From Chrysophaeum taylorii (taxonomy: Eukaryota > Sar > Pelagophyceae > Pelagomonadales > Pelagomonadaceae), in NCBI GenBank assembly GCA_029834535.1, contig JAQMWT010000322.1, positions 248,001-312,000 of the forward strand: a DNA stretch of 64,000 nt, read 5' to 3'. Under the pieces are notes generated by a model. That model was not told where the DNA came from. It was given only the letters and a program-made list of their open reading frames with translations, and did not search any database. Both the position numbers and the translations under genes were made by a program. This document shows, in pieces, positions 9,267 through 19,101 of this stretch (position 1 is the stretch's first letter; the number at the start of each line of letters is the position of its first letter).

Positions 9267-10139
9267 AAAAAGACTAGACTTTTCTCTCGGTCGGACGACT
9301 GGGCTGTGGTGCTGCTTCTTTCGACTCTCCTTCGAACAATGACCAAAAAAACGACTCTCGCCGCGTCTTCGGTACGTCGAATTGATTCGATTCGATTTCC
9401 CACACCACATGGCGGGCCCCGCGCCATTGCCTCATGTTACCGCGACTCGTTGACGACCGCGTGCGCCTATTTTCCTTTGTGGAAGTGGCTCGAGCGAGCG
9501 TCCTTGTGCTGCTGCCCTCCGAAGAAGCGCTCCCATGTATCACGACTCCCCGTGTCGTCGAACCTCGTCTTCCGCACGGAGGACTACGTTACCCGCCGCG
9601 CTTTGGATGCGTATATTCAAACACGCTGCTGTTGCTGAGATCCTCCTCCGCCTCATATACAGACCCCGCCACCTTTGATTGATGATTATTACGCTTATCA
9701 TATGCTATCTTCCCATGTCGCTGGATGGCCATCGTCGTTAGACTTTTGATGAGCTCGGAACTTGCGTCACCCCTCCCTCACCTGGACAGGAAGGAGGGTA
9801 GTAAGCAGAAGGGGAGCTCGTAAGGAAAGTGACACTGTAGTCTCGACCCACATCCTTCATGCCCCCCACACACACCCCCCCCCCTCTTAGCAGTCGACAT
9901 TCAAAGACACTGTAGTCTCGAAATGAGTCACACTGCCACACGATTTTTTCAAGCGAGACTTGGGACCGTCATTAATAATTTGCAGCCAATTACTTCTACC
10001 ACTGTTTATAAGTCTACACTTAGAGCCGTTCTCCACCGGCTTCAAATAATCACAAAGTCGCAGGAATTGCTAAGTTCGATTTTGTCAGCTTTGATTTTCA
10101 GGCCCTTATTTTCGAGCCCTTTTGAGGCACCCCTCAAGT
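9267..10139. other. Intergenic with a dispersed-repeat motif
   Basis: No supportable gene. Two copies of ACACTGTAGTCTCGA lie near 9832-9846 and 9909-9923. Between them is a C-rich run followed by CTCTTAGCAGTCGAC (about 9873-9899). The same C-run and CAGTCGAC motif recurs near 49.15 kb and, inverted, near 53.63 kb. This suggests the edge of a dispersed element. Confidence 0.5.
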
Positions 10140-10939
10140 TGATGGCTCGAGGGGTGTCGGAAGAGCAGAAGCGGTCGGCGTTGCGGTCGATCGCGCCCGG
10201 GTGGACCCCCATGACCAAGCAGGCCTGGTATCGGCGTGGTACGTGCCCCGACTACATTTCCTTGAAGGCGGAGATAGGGCGGCGGGCTAAAATTCTCGGA
10301 AAGGAAGCGCTGCGCGCCTCGAATTGGAACTGGCAGGCATTGGTTGACTGACTGGCGAGGCATGAATCGCCGAACCACGAGGACGACGACTGGAACGAAG
10401 CCGGCGCCGACACCGCGGACACGGTCATACGGGGACCAGCTAAGCTCGGTGTTCCTGCCGTGCCGGTACGGACGCAGCCGTCGCACTCTCAGATCAGCCA
10501 GAATTAGCCGCCACCTCCTGCGACTCAGCACTGGACCCGCCAGCACAGCCACCCGCGGATGGTCAACGACTTTGTCAAGCTGGGGACCGACTTTCTCTTG
10601 CGGGACCAGACGGCGACGCGGGACGAGCCGGACGCTGAGGACACCAACTGGTTCTGGAAAAAGGCGGCCGCTACCTTCAACACGCTCGACGCCAGCTCGA
10701 CACGAACCTCTTCCTTTGCAAGGACGGCTAAAAACCCCGAGGATCTAACCGATCTCACTCCGTTCCCCAGCCCTGGCCATGTCGCCAGCGCCACCACGAT
10801 CAAGAAAAAGTTTGCCGACCTGCGCGCCCATATGCGCCCGCTTGACCTCTGCGCCCCTCTGAACTCCCGTTCCCGACCAGAAAAAATGTGTATCTTAAAG
10901 CTATGCGCTCGCACGTTTTGGCGGACACACTGGGTTTAG
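10140..10939 (+). pseudogene. Decayed ORF of unknown function, possibly element-derived
   Basis: One reading frame runs from about 10140 to 10939 with only two internal stops (TGA near 10349, TAG near 10504). The translation looks like protein on both sides of the stops. The upstream part reads EEQKRSALRSIAPGW and then a helical stretch with NWNWQALVD. The downstream part has FWKKAAATFN and IKKKFADLR, the sort of tryptophan/basic helices seen in Myb/SANT-like DNA-binding domains of PIF/Harbinger-type elements. That resemblance is weak. An intron removing one stop is an alternative to pseudogenisation. Confidence 0.4.
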
Positions 10940-12487
10940 GTGGACAACAGGCAGCGGCGTGGGCCCGCGGCGTGCCGCTGCGATCCGCTTGTCGCAATCC
11001 ACGTGCGCAATGAGGCGATGACGTTTTACAACTCGTGAGACGGCCTCGAGCATCCTTTTCCGCTCGAGCCTCCTCTTCCGCTCGCCGTCATCGAAGTACT
11101 CAGCAGACTTTTTTGACCATTTCGCTTTTAACTTTGCACTCCCCGGTGGAGAACGGGTGCGCAAAGTTGCAAAAAAAGGGACTCAGCAAATTTGGCAACT
11201 TTGATCTGGTGGAGAACGGGCCTTAATACCATCATTGGCCGAGCCTAAGTTTGGTCAAAAAAAAGTAGGGTAAGTTTATTAAATATTAGCTTTTGGAGCT
11301 TTTCAACGCAGCGCGGGCGATAGAGACAAGCCGCGAGAGAAAAGCAGGAAAAGAGAGCACATTGATTGTGAGGGCGCAAGGAGTGTTTGAGACTTGGTGC
11401 TGGGAGAGAGAGGGAAGGTTCAGAGGCAGGTCAACACAAACCGCCTTGCGCCGCTGCGACCACCCAGGAGGTTGAGGCAATCCAAGGCCACCGCTTGTGC
11501 CGCGAGAGTGATCCCGCTCAACGCGTTTAGTTATTATTAGTGAGTGTAAACAGAAGTAAAAAACGAACACCAAAGTCATAACGAACGAGAGAGACGGATC
11601 AAGCGAATCCGCAAACGACTAGGGACGACGACGGGCCCTTCGGCACCAGAACCACCGTGGAACGCAAGAAGACCGCGAAGGGTATTATCATGGTAAGCAA
11701 TTACCAGGCTTAATCAAAGAGACAGGATGGATGATCGCAGAGAGAGACAAAAAAAGAGTGGCAGGCGCAAAGAGCTCAAGTTATATGATGGTGAGAAAAT
11801 CCCAGGTTCAACGAGACAGAGTGAATGATCGCAGTGGGAGAGAGCACCTGCTAGCCAGATTCAAAAAAGCCAGAAAAAGCTTGAATCGCAGTAGGGGGGA
11901 GAAGAAGGATCGAGTGGGGTGGCACATGAAAGAAGAAGGCATTTCGAACTCAAGGGCCGAGGCATAGCGGTGAACTACGAACTGGAAGGAAGGCGGGGGT
12001 GTCGTAACAGCGAGTAGAGAGTCCGCAAGAAGAACTTGGAGCGACACAAGAGGGAGTGGCCGGGACAATATGTAAAAAATGCAGGCGGAGGTGTCATCTC
12101 GCGTCCTCGAGAGAAGCAATATACTCCCGAGAGAGAGGCTGCACGAAAACGTAAAGACGGCTGGAGACATGCGTCGGAGTGGGACATATGGCGGGGCTTG
12201 AAGAAAGAGCCGACAGGTACCTGCGCCAGGCATTCCGAGAAATCGATTTGGCGGCAAGGTGTGATGTTCGACGGAGAAAGAGGAGGAGAAAGCCTGGCGA
12301 GAAGAAGACCGTTTATGTTAAGGAAGAAGAGTAGCTGAACTCATGGAGACATGTAGGTAGGTGGCTGTTTGGAGATTGAAAAGAAGGGAGATCCAGCATG
12401 CTGACCTTAAAACGTGTCGAGGTGATGGCAAGGATCTGTAGACGTACGAAATTGGCGTAGCAGCATATTATTGAGTGACTCGGATAG
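10940..12487. other. Repeat-rich intergenic region
   Basis: About 1.5 kb without a convincing gene; it becomes purine-rich on the plus strand from 11.3 to 12.3 kb. GGTGGAGAACGGG occurs at about 11145 and 11207, in flanks resembling element ends. An imperfect tandem duplication of about 65 bp occurs at about 11685-11750 and 11782-11846, both ending ATGATCGCAG. Short ORFs here follow composition only. Confidence 0.4.
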
Positions 12488-15069
12488 TCAGAGATTGACG
12501 ATCTCGCGGCGCGCGCGCTTCGTAGGTCGGGCAGGAGGAGTTTCAGTAGTTTGAGGCGGCTGGTGCATCGTAGTTTCAGTAGTTTGAGGCTCGAGCCCGG
12601 TATTTTGAGTCGCGCGCCTCCGACGTCGGAGTTGCGGATTTTCGAAAGAAAGGTAAACGTGGTGCCTGAAGGTTTCCCGGAGCGTGAAATTGGAGTTGTT
12701 GCAGCGATCCGCGACGATTTGATCGGTTGCCACGAGAGGCACGACGGTCCCTCCTTTGAACGTGAATTCGAATTTCTCGAGAACCGGGTTATTCTCCACT
12801 TGCGCGACCTCCGCGAGATCCATGGCATCAGGAACCTCTTTCGGAGCGTTGCAGGTCGATTCGAGGACGACAATATCGCTTTCATCCAAGAGCGGCACGA
12901 CGTCCGACGGCTCGGGTGGGTCGGGTGGCGATGCCTGGAGCGACGCGGTGACGGGAACGTCGTCCTCCGCGGCGGCGGCCGCGGCGGCGGCGGCGGCCGC
13001 GGCGGCGGCGCGCCTTGGCTTGGATTCCTTGTGGGACGTGTAGCGCTTGAGTCCGGTGAGATCTTCGACGAACTTAATGTTCTCGTCTTTGTTGACGTAG
13101 TAGCTGGCGTTTCTCGCGCCACAAGGTGGCGATCCCGACACGAAGCCGTAAAAATTGAGCTGTCGTTTGAAGGACTTGACGTGATACGGCACGCTCTCGA
13201 GCGTATAGGGCCTTGAGGAGCGCGTGAAATGGTCGGCCATGACTTCGGTAACGAGCCCGTCTTCGTCGAGGATGATGAGCGCGCGCAACGCGTCGTCCCA
13301 CGCAATGATTTCGGCATACCGGGGGTTCTTGAGGATCTTGATGAGTTTGATGGGGAATGCCGCGTTCGTTGGTCGCCGGGCGATCGGTCCTCCGGCTTGA
13401 GGGAACCTCGCATTGTTCTTCTTTGTGGTCACGGCCGTATTCGTCTCCCGCCGCGCCTTTACTATTTCCCGTATACTTACGTCGAGCGTCTCGGACGACG
13501 ATTCTGTCGCGACGGCGGCGACGACCGCCTCGGAAGAAGAAAATGTCGCAGTTGTCTCGTTGGATGGCGCATCGATAATAAACTCTGGCGGAGGTTCTTG
13601 GACTTCTTTTTTCGCAGCACTCTCGACCTCGCTCGGTGGGACTTGAGAATATGAAAGCGTCGGTTTTTTCTTGGCTGAACGGGATATCATGTCTTCGTAG
13701 TCGCTCTCAAAATCAAGAATCATCTGGACCCTACCTCCAAGGAAAATGGCCTCAGATGACTCCGTCGTGGACGCGTCCTCGCCGACGAAATCGGAAAGAT
13801 CCTCGGGTCTTCCGGGGTCGCCCAGCGGAGAGAGGGGCATTACCTCCTCGCTCAACGGAGCATCGACGCGTTCCTCCGATAGCCACGCGTCGTCGTAATC
13901 GGCGTCAACGACCTCCGACGCCAGCAAAGGCAGCGCGTGGGCAAAGATTGGGCGCGCGCTGTCTTCTTCCGCGGGGGGTGGATGCGATTGGGTTTGAGGA
14001 GGCTCGTCGGGTGGGCGTCGGGCGGACGGTCTACGGCGCAACGGCGTCGAGAGGATTTCTGACGGCACCGAGGGCGTACTTTCGCTGCGAGCCAGTTTCG
14101 CGCTCTCGAGCACGGCGACCTCCTCCCGCTGCGCCATGGTCACGAACAAATCCGCGGCATGAAGAACTTGTTGCCACAGTTCGCGGGACTTGGGGTCTTC
14201 GTCGTCGTGATACTCCCTCGTCGTCGTCGTCGTCGTCTCGCGCGCGCCGCGACGAGGGGAAGCGATGGCCTCGACGAGAGTGTGCAGCGCGCGCTCGTCG
14301 CCCAGGCGGTTGGTGCCCTCGGCGCGGTACTTGCAGTAGAGCATCCTGGCGGCAACGTGCTGGACGTTGCCGTAGGTGACGCCGCGCGCGGTGACGCGAG
14401 GCGCCTCGCGGCGTAGAGGACGCTTGACGGCGACGCGGGCGTCGTGGCCGTCCGCACAATGCGCCGACAACGAGGTGATTGGGGATGTCGCGGTGGCGGC
14501 GACAACTTCGTCGACAAGCGGCATGAGGTAGGACCATTGGTTCGTGTTTCGTGCGCCGTCGTCGCTGGGCTTCCCCTTGTTGAAGTCGACGTACGTCGTC
14601 CACGCGTTGAGCTTGTTCGTCACGTTTGTCCATTCCGGCGTCCTCGAGAGCGCCGTGACCACCGCCATGTCCTCGTCCCCGGCATGAATGGGGACCTCGC
14701 GCTCCCCGCAATAATTGCTGCGCGAGCGCCCCGCGGCAGCGTCCGCTCGCCGTAGCGGGGTCGCGACGCCGCCGCCGCCGACGTCGCTGCGAGGCTCGCG
14801 AGCACGTTCCCCCCCCGCGGCCGCGTGGGTAGGAACCCCTGTTTGACGAGCTCCTCGCGCAGGTGTTCGCACTCCTCGGCGGCGGCGCGGCACTCAAGCG
14901 CTTCTCCGTGCGAATGTGTGGTGCCACGGTCGTCGTCGTCGTCGTCGTCGTCGTCGCGGCCGTTGAATGCACGGCTCAGGGGGTTGTTGAGCTCGAGCGT
15001 GATGCAGGCGCCCTCTTCCTCGTCGTCGCTCCACTCGGCACAGGCCCTCGGGTTCCGCGAGCGTCGCAT
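12488..15069 (-). CDS. Heat shock factor-type transcription regulator (long)
   Basis: The main ORF runs from 14893 to 12488 (801 residues). An HSF DNA-binding domain lies unusually far toward the C-terminus, at about residues 511-620 of that ORF. It contains FPIKLIKIL, the SFKRQLNFYGF recognition-helix region and a closing SYYVNKDENIKFVEDLTGLKRY. An Ala run (about 15 residues, from GCG/GCC repeats) follows. A natural N-terminus (MRRSRNPRACAEWSDDEEE, ATG at 15069) lies in another frame and enters the main frame if one G is added to the 8-base homopolymer at 14809-14816. I therefore place the gene start at 15069 and suspect an indel there. A GTAAGTA donor-like site lies inside the ORF near 13480. 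HSFs bind GAA/TTC arrays. No coiled-coil trimerisation region is obvious after the domain. Confidence 0.72.
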
Positions 15070-15537
15070 CCTCGTCTTGTTGTAGAATTCTAGAGCAAAC
15101 GTCTCCTGAATAACTTACGCTTTTCAGCTTCTCTGTGTCATGCGGTGTGGAGAAGATCAACAAAATCGCGAATGGGCAACTACACGTACGCGAAAAAAGT
15201 TTGAATCGCTTCACCGAAAATAGAGGCCATTCGTCTTCGTCAAGAAAGATCGTGATAGATGCAAATCGGAAGCCTGACCACGCGGTGGCGAAAAGTTCAA
15301 CAAAATCGCAAATGGGCAACTACATGTACGAAAAAAAAGTTTGAATTGCTACGGCGAAATAGAGGCCTTTTGTCTTCGTCAAGAAACATCGTGATAGATG
15401 CAAATCCGAAGATTGACTCAGAATAGCCACAGCTTCCGGATGTTCCTGAAAGTTGGAATTTCGGGGTTGCCAGGACCAGCGCTTGGTTCAAGCAGACTAC
15501 ACTTCAAGGAAGGGGGAGACGAGGCGATCGAGAGCGC
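15070..15537. promoter_or_regulatory. Shared upstream region of two HSF genes, with HSE-like cluster
   Basis: About 470 bp between the divergent HSF genes. It holds an imperfect tandem repeat of about 130 bp (15153-15280 and 15292-15419). A GAA/TTC cluster lies at 15434-15455, including TTCCTGAA (a perfect two-unit heat-shock element) with degenerate units on each side. The start of a 55-bp-period repeat lies at 15479. Autoregulation by HSF is a reasonable inference, not shown. Confidence 0.45.
15153..15419 (+). repeat. Imperfect tandem duplication, two units of about 130 bp
   Basis: Unit 1 (15153-15280) and unit 2 (15292-15419) share the order AACAAAATCGC, ATGGGCAACTACA, AAAGTTTGAAT, ATAGAGGCC, GTCTTCGTCAAGAAA and CGTGATAGATGCAAAT. 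Differences are scattered single bases, so the duplication is not brand new. Confidence 0.9.
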
Positions 15538-15566
15538 TTGGTTCAAGCAGACTACAATTCAAGGAA
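15479..15566 (+). repeat. Direct repeat with 55-bp period
   Basis: GCGCTTGGTTCAAGCAGACT followed by ACACTTCAAGGAA (15479-15511) recurs at 15534-15566 with one change (ACAATTCAAGGAA). The second unit overlaps the first possible ATG of the downstream HSF gene (15538), which argues for the later ATG. Confidence 0.9.
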
Positions 15567-16218
15567 TGGGCAAGTAAGAAAGAATAGCCGATCTTCCAAT
15601 GAGAACGAGACTCCTTCCGACGAAAGAAGAATCATGGACTGCTGCGATGATCTCCTCGACGACGGCCCGCTGTTTCCAGGGGCCTTGGACGGCGAGCATG
15701 ACCTCACGCCGCGGCTCTTCTTGATGAACGTCTCCGAGTATTGCAAGGCACCGCTCTTCAATGCCCCAAAGACACGGTCATCAGGCTGGACTCGAGAGGT
15801 GTTGTTTCGCGGCGAGGACGACGAAAAGAAGCGGTTTCCCGAGAAGCTCGTCGAGCTGCTCTCCGACCCTGGACTGGCCGAGGTGATCCGCTGGGAGAGC
15901 AAGGCACTCGTCGTGCTCGACGCGCGTAGGTTCGTAAACGAGATCGTCCCTCAGTACTTCTCGGGTACGCGGACCAAGAGCCTTAAGTCCTTCCACCGCC
16001 AGCTCAACTACTACGGCTTTGAGGTCCAGCGCGGCGCCTCGATCTCCTGCTTGAAGTCCTACGTCCACCGCGACCCGACAATTCTCCACGTCCACGACTT
16101 ACTTCGCCTCACGCGCTACCGTCCCAAACGCCGCCGCGACGCGGCCCCCGACCGCCGCCTCAAGATGATCCGCTCTACGAGACCGACCTCGCTTCCATGC
16201 GCTCTCCCTTCGTTCTAG
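15538..16218 (+). CDS. Heat shock factor-type transcription regulator (short)
   Basis: 226 residues from the first ATG. The ATG at 15634 (MDCCDDLLDDG) is the better start, because the first one lies inside a repeated sequence. The HSF DNA-binding domain covers about residues 98-194: RFPEKLVELL, IRWESKALVVLD, SLKSFHRQLNYYGF (recognition helix) and a closing HVHDLLRLTRYRPKRRR. A basic stretch follows and could serve as a nuclear localisation signal. The protein ends soon after the domain, so no trimerisation coiled coil or activation domain is seen unless further exons exist. It is divergent from the long HSF gene. The two domains share the fold but clearly differ in sequence, so this is not a recent duplication. 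Confidence 0.85.
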   Translation: MVQADYNSRNGQVRKNSRSSNENETPSDERRIMDCCDDLLDDGPLFPGALDGEHDLTPRLFLMNVSEYCKAPLFNAPKTRSSGWTREVLFRGEDDEKKRFPEKLVELLSDPGLAEVIRWESKALVVLDARRFVNEIVPQYFSGTRTKSLKSFHRQLNYYGFEVQRGASISCLKSYVHRDPTILHVHDLLRLTRYRPKRRRDAAPDRRLKMIRSTRPTSLPCALPSF

Positions 16219-16571
16219 GTCACGATGATATGTCTCGTGGCGGCGGGGCGGTGCGGTAACGTCAACGTCTCCCCCCAGTAGAAACAAACAACAACCACCG
16301 AGACCGTGTTTTGATGGCCAACCGCGTATCCTCCATCTGTGCACGAAGCTGACGTGCGTTTTTTGCTCCAAAAGTCCCTCTTCCTCCGAAGACAGATTAT
16401 GCTGCTATTTTTTGTGTCTGTGCCCCTGGTTTGTTGTTCTTGCTGCTCGAGTCGTCGGGGCCAAGTGGAAACGACATCTTCTGATCGATCCCGAAATTAC
16501 TACTATTTTATCCAGGCACTACTAATAAGTCTTGCAGTCGTCGTCGTCGTCTTGCGGCAAAAAGTTAGGGT
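16219..16571. other. Intergenic
   Basis: About 350 bp between the short HSF gene and the MSS51-like gene. Pyrimidine-rich stretches near 16370-16450 and a GTCGTC run just before 16560 are the only features. No gene is seen. Confidence 0.45.
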
Positions 16572-17177
16572 ATGGACGAGGTCGAGAGCTTTGCGCTTAC
16601 AGCCGTCGCCGCCATCGACCGCGCCGTCTTCTCGCGTCGCCCGGCGCCGCATCGTCGGCTCGTCGTGCACGTCCTTGGTGGGGATGCGAGTCGCGAGGGC
16701 AACGACATCGTGTGGACGCGGCTGAGCGAAGCCGTCGCCGCGCGCGGCCTCACGGTGCGAATCGTCGTCGTCGGACCCGCGATGGCGCCGCGAAGCTCGG
16801 GATTGGTCGAGTACGTGCGAAGCCTATACCACGACTGGTGTGGCGAGGAGCCCGACCTGGTCCTGATGTTCCACCCGGGGCTCTGGGGCTACGAAGATTG
16901 GCGGCCGACGATCGACCTCGTGCTCGGGCGCGCCGCGCCGGTCGTCGTCACGAGCTACAACATCGAGGAGGCCGAGCTCGATGCGAGAGCAATCGCCGCC
17001 GTACTCGACGGCGCCCCGCCCGACGACGACGCGGAGCTCGACTACGAGGACTGGCTCTGGCCCCCCGAGTCCAACAATAACTGTTCGCCGAACGTCCGCC
17101 CGACGGCCACCGCGCCGCCGGGGACCCACGAGTACCGCGAAAATGCCGTCTGGCAGTGCGTCCAACCCAAAAGATAA
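16572..17177 (+). CDS. MSS51 C-terminal-like domain protein, without MYND finger
   Basis: 201 residues. The whole protein matches the C-terminal domain of the MSS51/ZMYND17 group. RRLVVHVLGGD near residues 29-39 is followed by the VRIVVVGPAM stretch. PDLVLMFHPGLWGYEDWRPTIDLVL lies at about 93-118, then APVVVTSYNIEEAELDARAI, and a C-terminal EYRENAVWQCVQPKR. Yeast MSS51 is a translational activator for mitochondrial COX1 and carries a MYND zinc finger ahead of this domain. Here no MYND cysteines are present and no clear mitochondrial presequence is visible. The mitochondrial role should therefore not be transferred without care. It is a single exon, convergent with the RBR ligase gene 420 bp downstream. 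Confidence 0.7.
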   Translation: MDEVESFALTAVAAIDRAVFSRRPAPHRRLVVHVLGGDASREGNDIVWTRLSEAVAARGLTVRIVVVGPAMAPRSSGLVEYVRSLYHDWCGEEPDLVLMFHPGLWGYEDWRPTIDLVLGRAAPVVVTSYNIEEAELDARAIAAVLDGAPPDDDAELDYEDWLWPPESNNNCSPNVRPTATAPPGTHEYRENAVWQCVQPKR

Positions 17178-17597
17178 ATTGCCGCGGAGACGGGCGTCGT
17201 TAGAGACCAGGAGGCTTCTTCTCCTTGGATAGGGGGACGAAGATGATGATGATGCCGCGCGGCCCCTCCCCTCCCCTCCCGCCCCCTCCTATATATCCAT
17301 CCCGAGGGCACGCCGCGCGCACGCGCGTCGAGGGAGAGGAGAGAAAGAGAGAGAAAAAACACCACCCCATGCGCCATGGGTGTAGTACATGGTGGGTGAT
17401 GGTGGACTCGCAAAACACCACCACACCCTAACAACGACAAGCATAAACGTACGGCGCTCGCGTTGGATGGGATGAGGAATCCCCCTGCTGGAGCCAGCTA
17501 GAAGAAACAGAAATGTCGGCAGGTCGTCATCATCATGAACGAGGGGAACTCGCTTGTAGCTAGCGTCGTCGTAGTCCGCACTCGCAGCCCGATCGAA
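17178..17597. other. Convergent intergenic region
   Basis: About 420 bp between the 3' ends of the MSS51-like and RBR genes. It has a short GAT run near 17240, C-rich stretches at 17260-17290, an AG-rich tract at 17330-17360 and CACCACCAC-type sequence near 17420. No gene is seen. Confidence 0.45.
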
Positions 17598-18824
17598 TCA
17601 ACGCGGCGGGTCGACAGAGAGAATAGTATCGTCGGGGAGGACGTCGGCGAGCCAGTTGTTGGGGAAGCCGCCGAAATGACGATGATGACGGTGATGAGGA
17701 TGGTGGTGGCGCGCCCGGATGGCGAGGTCGGCGCGGAAGATTGCGTTTGGCCGCTGGCGCTTCTGCGTTTTTTTTGCTACGAGAAAAGCCCGGTAACCCG
17801 CGGGTTCCGGTCCGATGCTGGCGACGGGGCGGGACTCGAGGCGCTTGGCTTCCTGGACGAGGAGGGGGGCGTAGGCCCCGCGCATGAAGTGGGCCAGCAT
17901 GGTCGAGGGTTCCGCGCCGCGCCTCGCGCGGATAAAGGCGCGGAGCTCGTCGTCGTCGAGGTCGGCAAAAGTGGCACCGTCCTCGAGGCGTCGCTCGACG
18001 CGGGCATTGGTGGCGAGGGCCGTCGAGAGGCGATGGTACGCATCGAGGTCGTGGGAGTTGTTGAGAAAGGCGTGGCCCGGATTGCAGGGGCAGGCCGCGT
18101 CGCGCGCGCCGCAAGCCCAACAAAACCGGAAACCGCACCGGCACGCGACCTTGTCGCAGCCCGACGCTTTGACGATGCCGTCGCCGCACCGCTCGCAGAC
18201 GCGCAGCGATGATCCCAGGGCCTCGAGCGTCGCGGCCGTCTCGGCGGCGCCGACCGTCTGCGCGCACTCGAGAGGGGGCTCGTGCCAAGGTCCGCCGCAG
18301 TCGACGCACGACGCCCGAGCGCACTCGGGGCAGTCGAGTCGCTTCGCCCGCGGCCGCGCGCTGCCCGAGCAGTCGGGCCGCGGGCACCGCGCGATTTCCC
18401 CCCGCGCGACGCGCACGTTCACTGCGCGATCTCGAGCAAATCGCTCGACGATTCTCGCCGCCGTCAAATCCAGAGACCGCACGTCTTCCGGACTCAGCGC
18501 CGTCCGACACCGCGGGCACGGCACCTCGGCCATTCCCGACTCGGCGCCGACGCGGCATGCGCGCTCGAGGCACGCGCGGCACGACACGCAGACGCATCGC
18601 TCCAGCCGGAACGGCAGCACTGCTTCCTCGAGGCACACGGCGCACTCCTCTACCACCTGCCGCCGCCGTTTCGCCTCGGGCGCCTCCTCGTCCCGCACGG
18701 CCTTCACGAACACCACCTCATCCTCAGCCACGGCGGGTCTCACCGTCTTCACGAACACCACCTCCTCCGCAAACATCGTGTGCTCTCCAGAGAGGAGGGA
18801 GGGAGCCTCTCCGGAATTACGCAC
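17598..18824 (-). CDS. RBR (RING1-IBR-RING2) E3 ubiquitin ligase
   Basis: 408 residues in one ORF. RING1 spans about residues 65-115 (CAVCLEE, then CVSCRACL, then CPRCRTAL). The IBR spans about 150-190 (CPRPDCSGS, CPECARASCVDCG, WHEPPLEC). RING2 lies at about 210-235 (CERCGDGI, then ASGCDKVACRCGFRFCWACG); the Cys of the GCDK motif is at the position of the catalytic cysteine of RBR ligases. These enzymes take ubiquitin from an E2 onto that cysteine before passing it to substrate. Ahead of RING1 are two similar acidic-hydrophobic repeats (EEVVFVKTVR, DEVVFVKAVR) that resemble SUMO-interacting motifs. A His-rich run (HHHPHHRHHRH) lies near the C-terminus. The start at 18824 is the first ATG; the Met just before AEEVVFVK is an alternative. 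The UBA1 gene is 3.2 kb away. Confidence 0.9.
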   Translation of the reverse strand: MRNSGEAPSLLSGEHTMFAEEVVFVKTVRPAVAEDEVVFVKAVRDEEAPEAKRRRQVVEECAVCLEEAVLPFRLERCVCVSCRACLERACRVGAESGMAEVPCPRCRTALSPEDVRSLDLTAARIVERFARDRAVNVRVARGEIARCPRPDCSGSARPRAKRLDCPECARASCVDCGGPWHEPPLECAQTVGAAETAATLEALGSSLRVCERCGDGIVKASGCDKVACRCGFRFCWACGARDAACPCNPGHAFLNNSHDLDAYHRLSTALATNARVERRLEDGATFADLDDDELRAFIRARRGAEPSTMLAHFMRGAYAPLLVQEAKRLESRPVASIGPEPAGYRAFLVAKKTQKRQRPNAIFRADLAIRARHHHPHHRHHRHFGGFPNNWLADVLPDDTILSVDPPR

Positions 18825-19101
18825 GTCCGATCCGTTAGAAAGATTCGCGTGCTCATACGAGGTGGGGTGACTGCTAAGAGAGGGGGGGGGGGTGGGGTGC
18901 GAAAGTCAGGACGGCGCTCCGCGTTCTCCCCTTTCGCGCCCTCCTCTGCCACGCAACTCGCAATGAGCTACTTTACTATACGCTTAACGAGAAAAGGAGA
19001 CGAGCATCAAGAGAGAATAGGGTCGAAGTCGCTTCCCCGAGAAGAGAAAAGAAAAGTTAGAGTAGGAGGAGGACGTACGAGCACCTTGATGAACTTTCTC
19101 T

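Noticed and set aside
13636-14379. 247-codon plus-strand ORF opposite the long HSF gene
   Set aside because: Arg/Pro-rich antisense shadow of a GC-rich gene, no domain.
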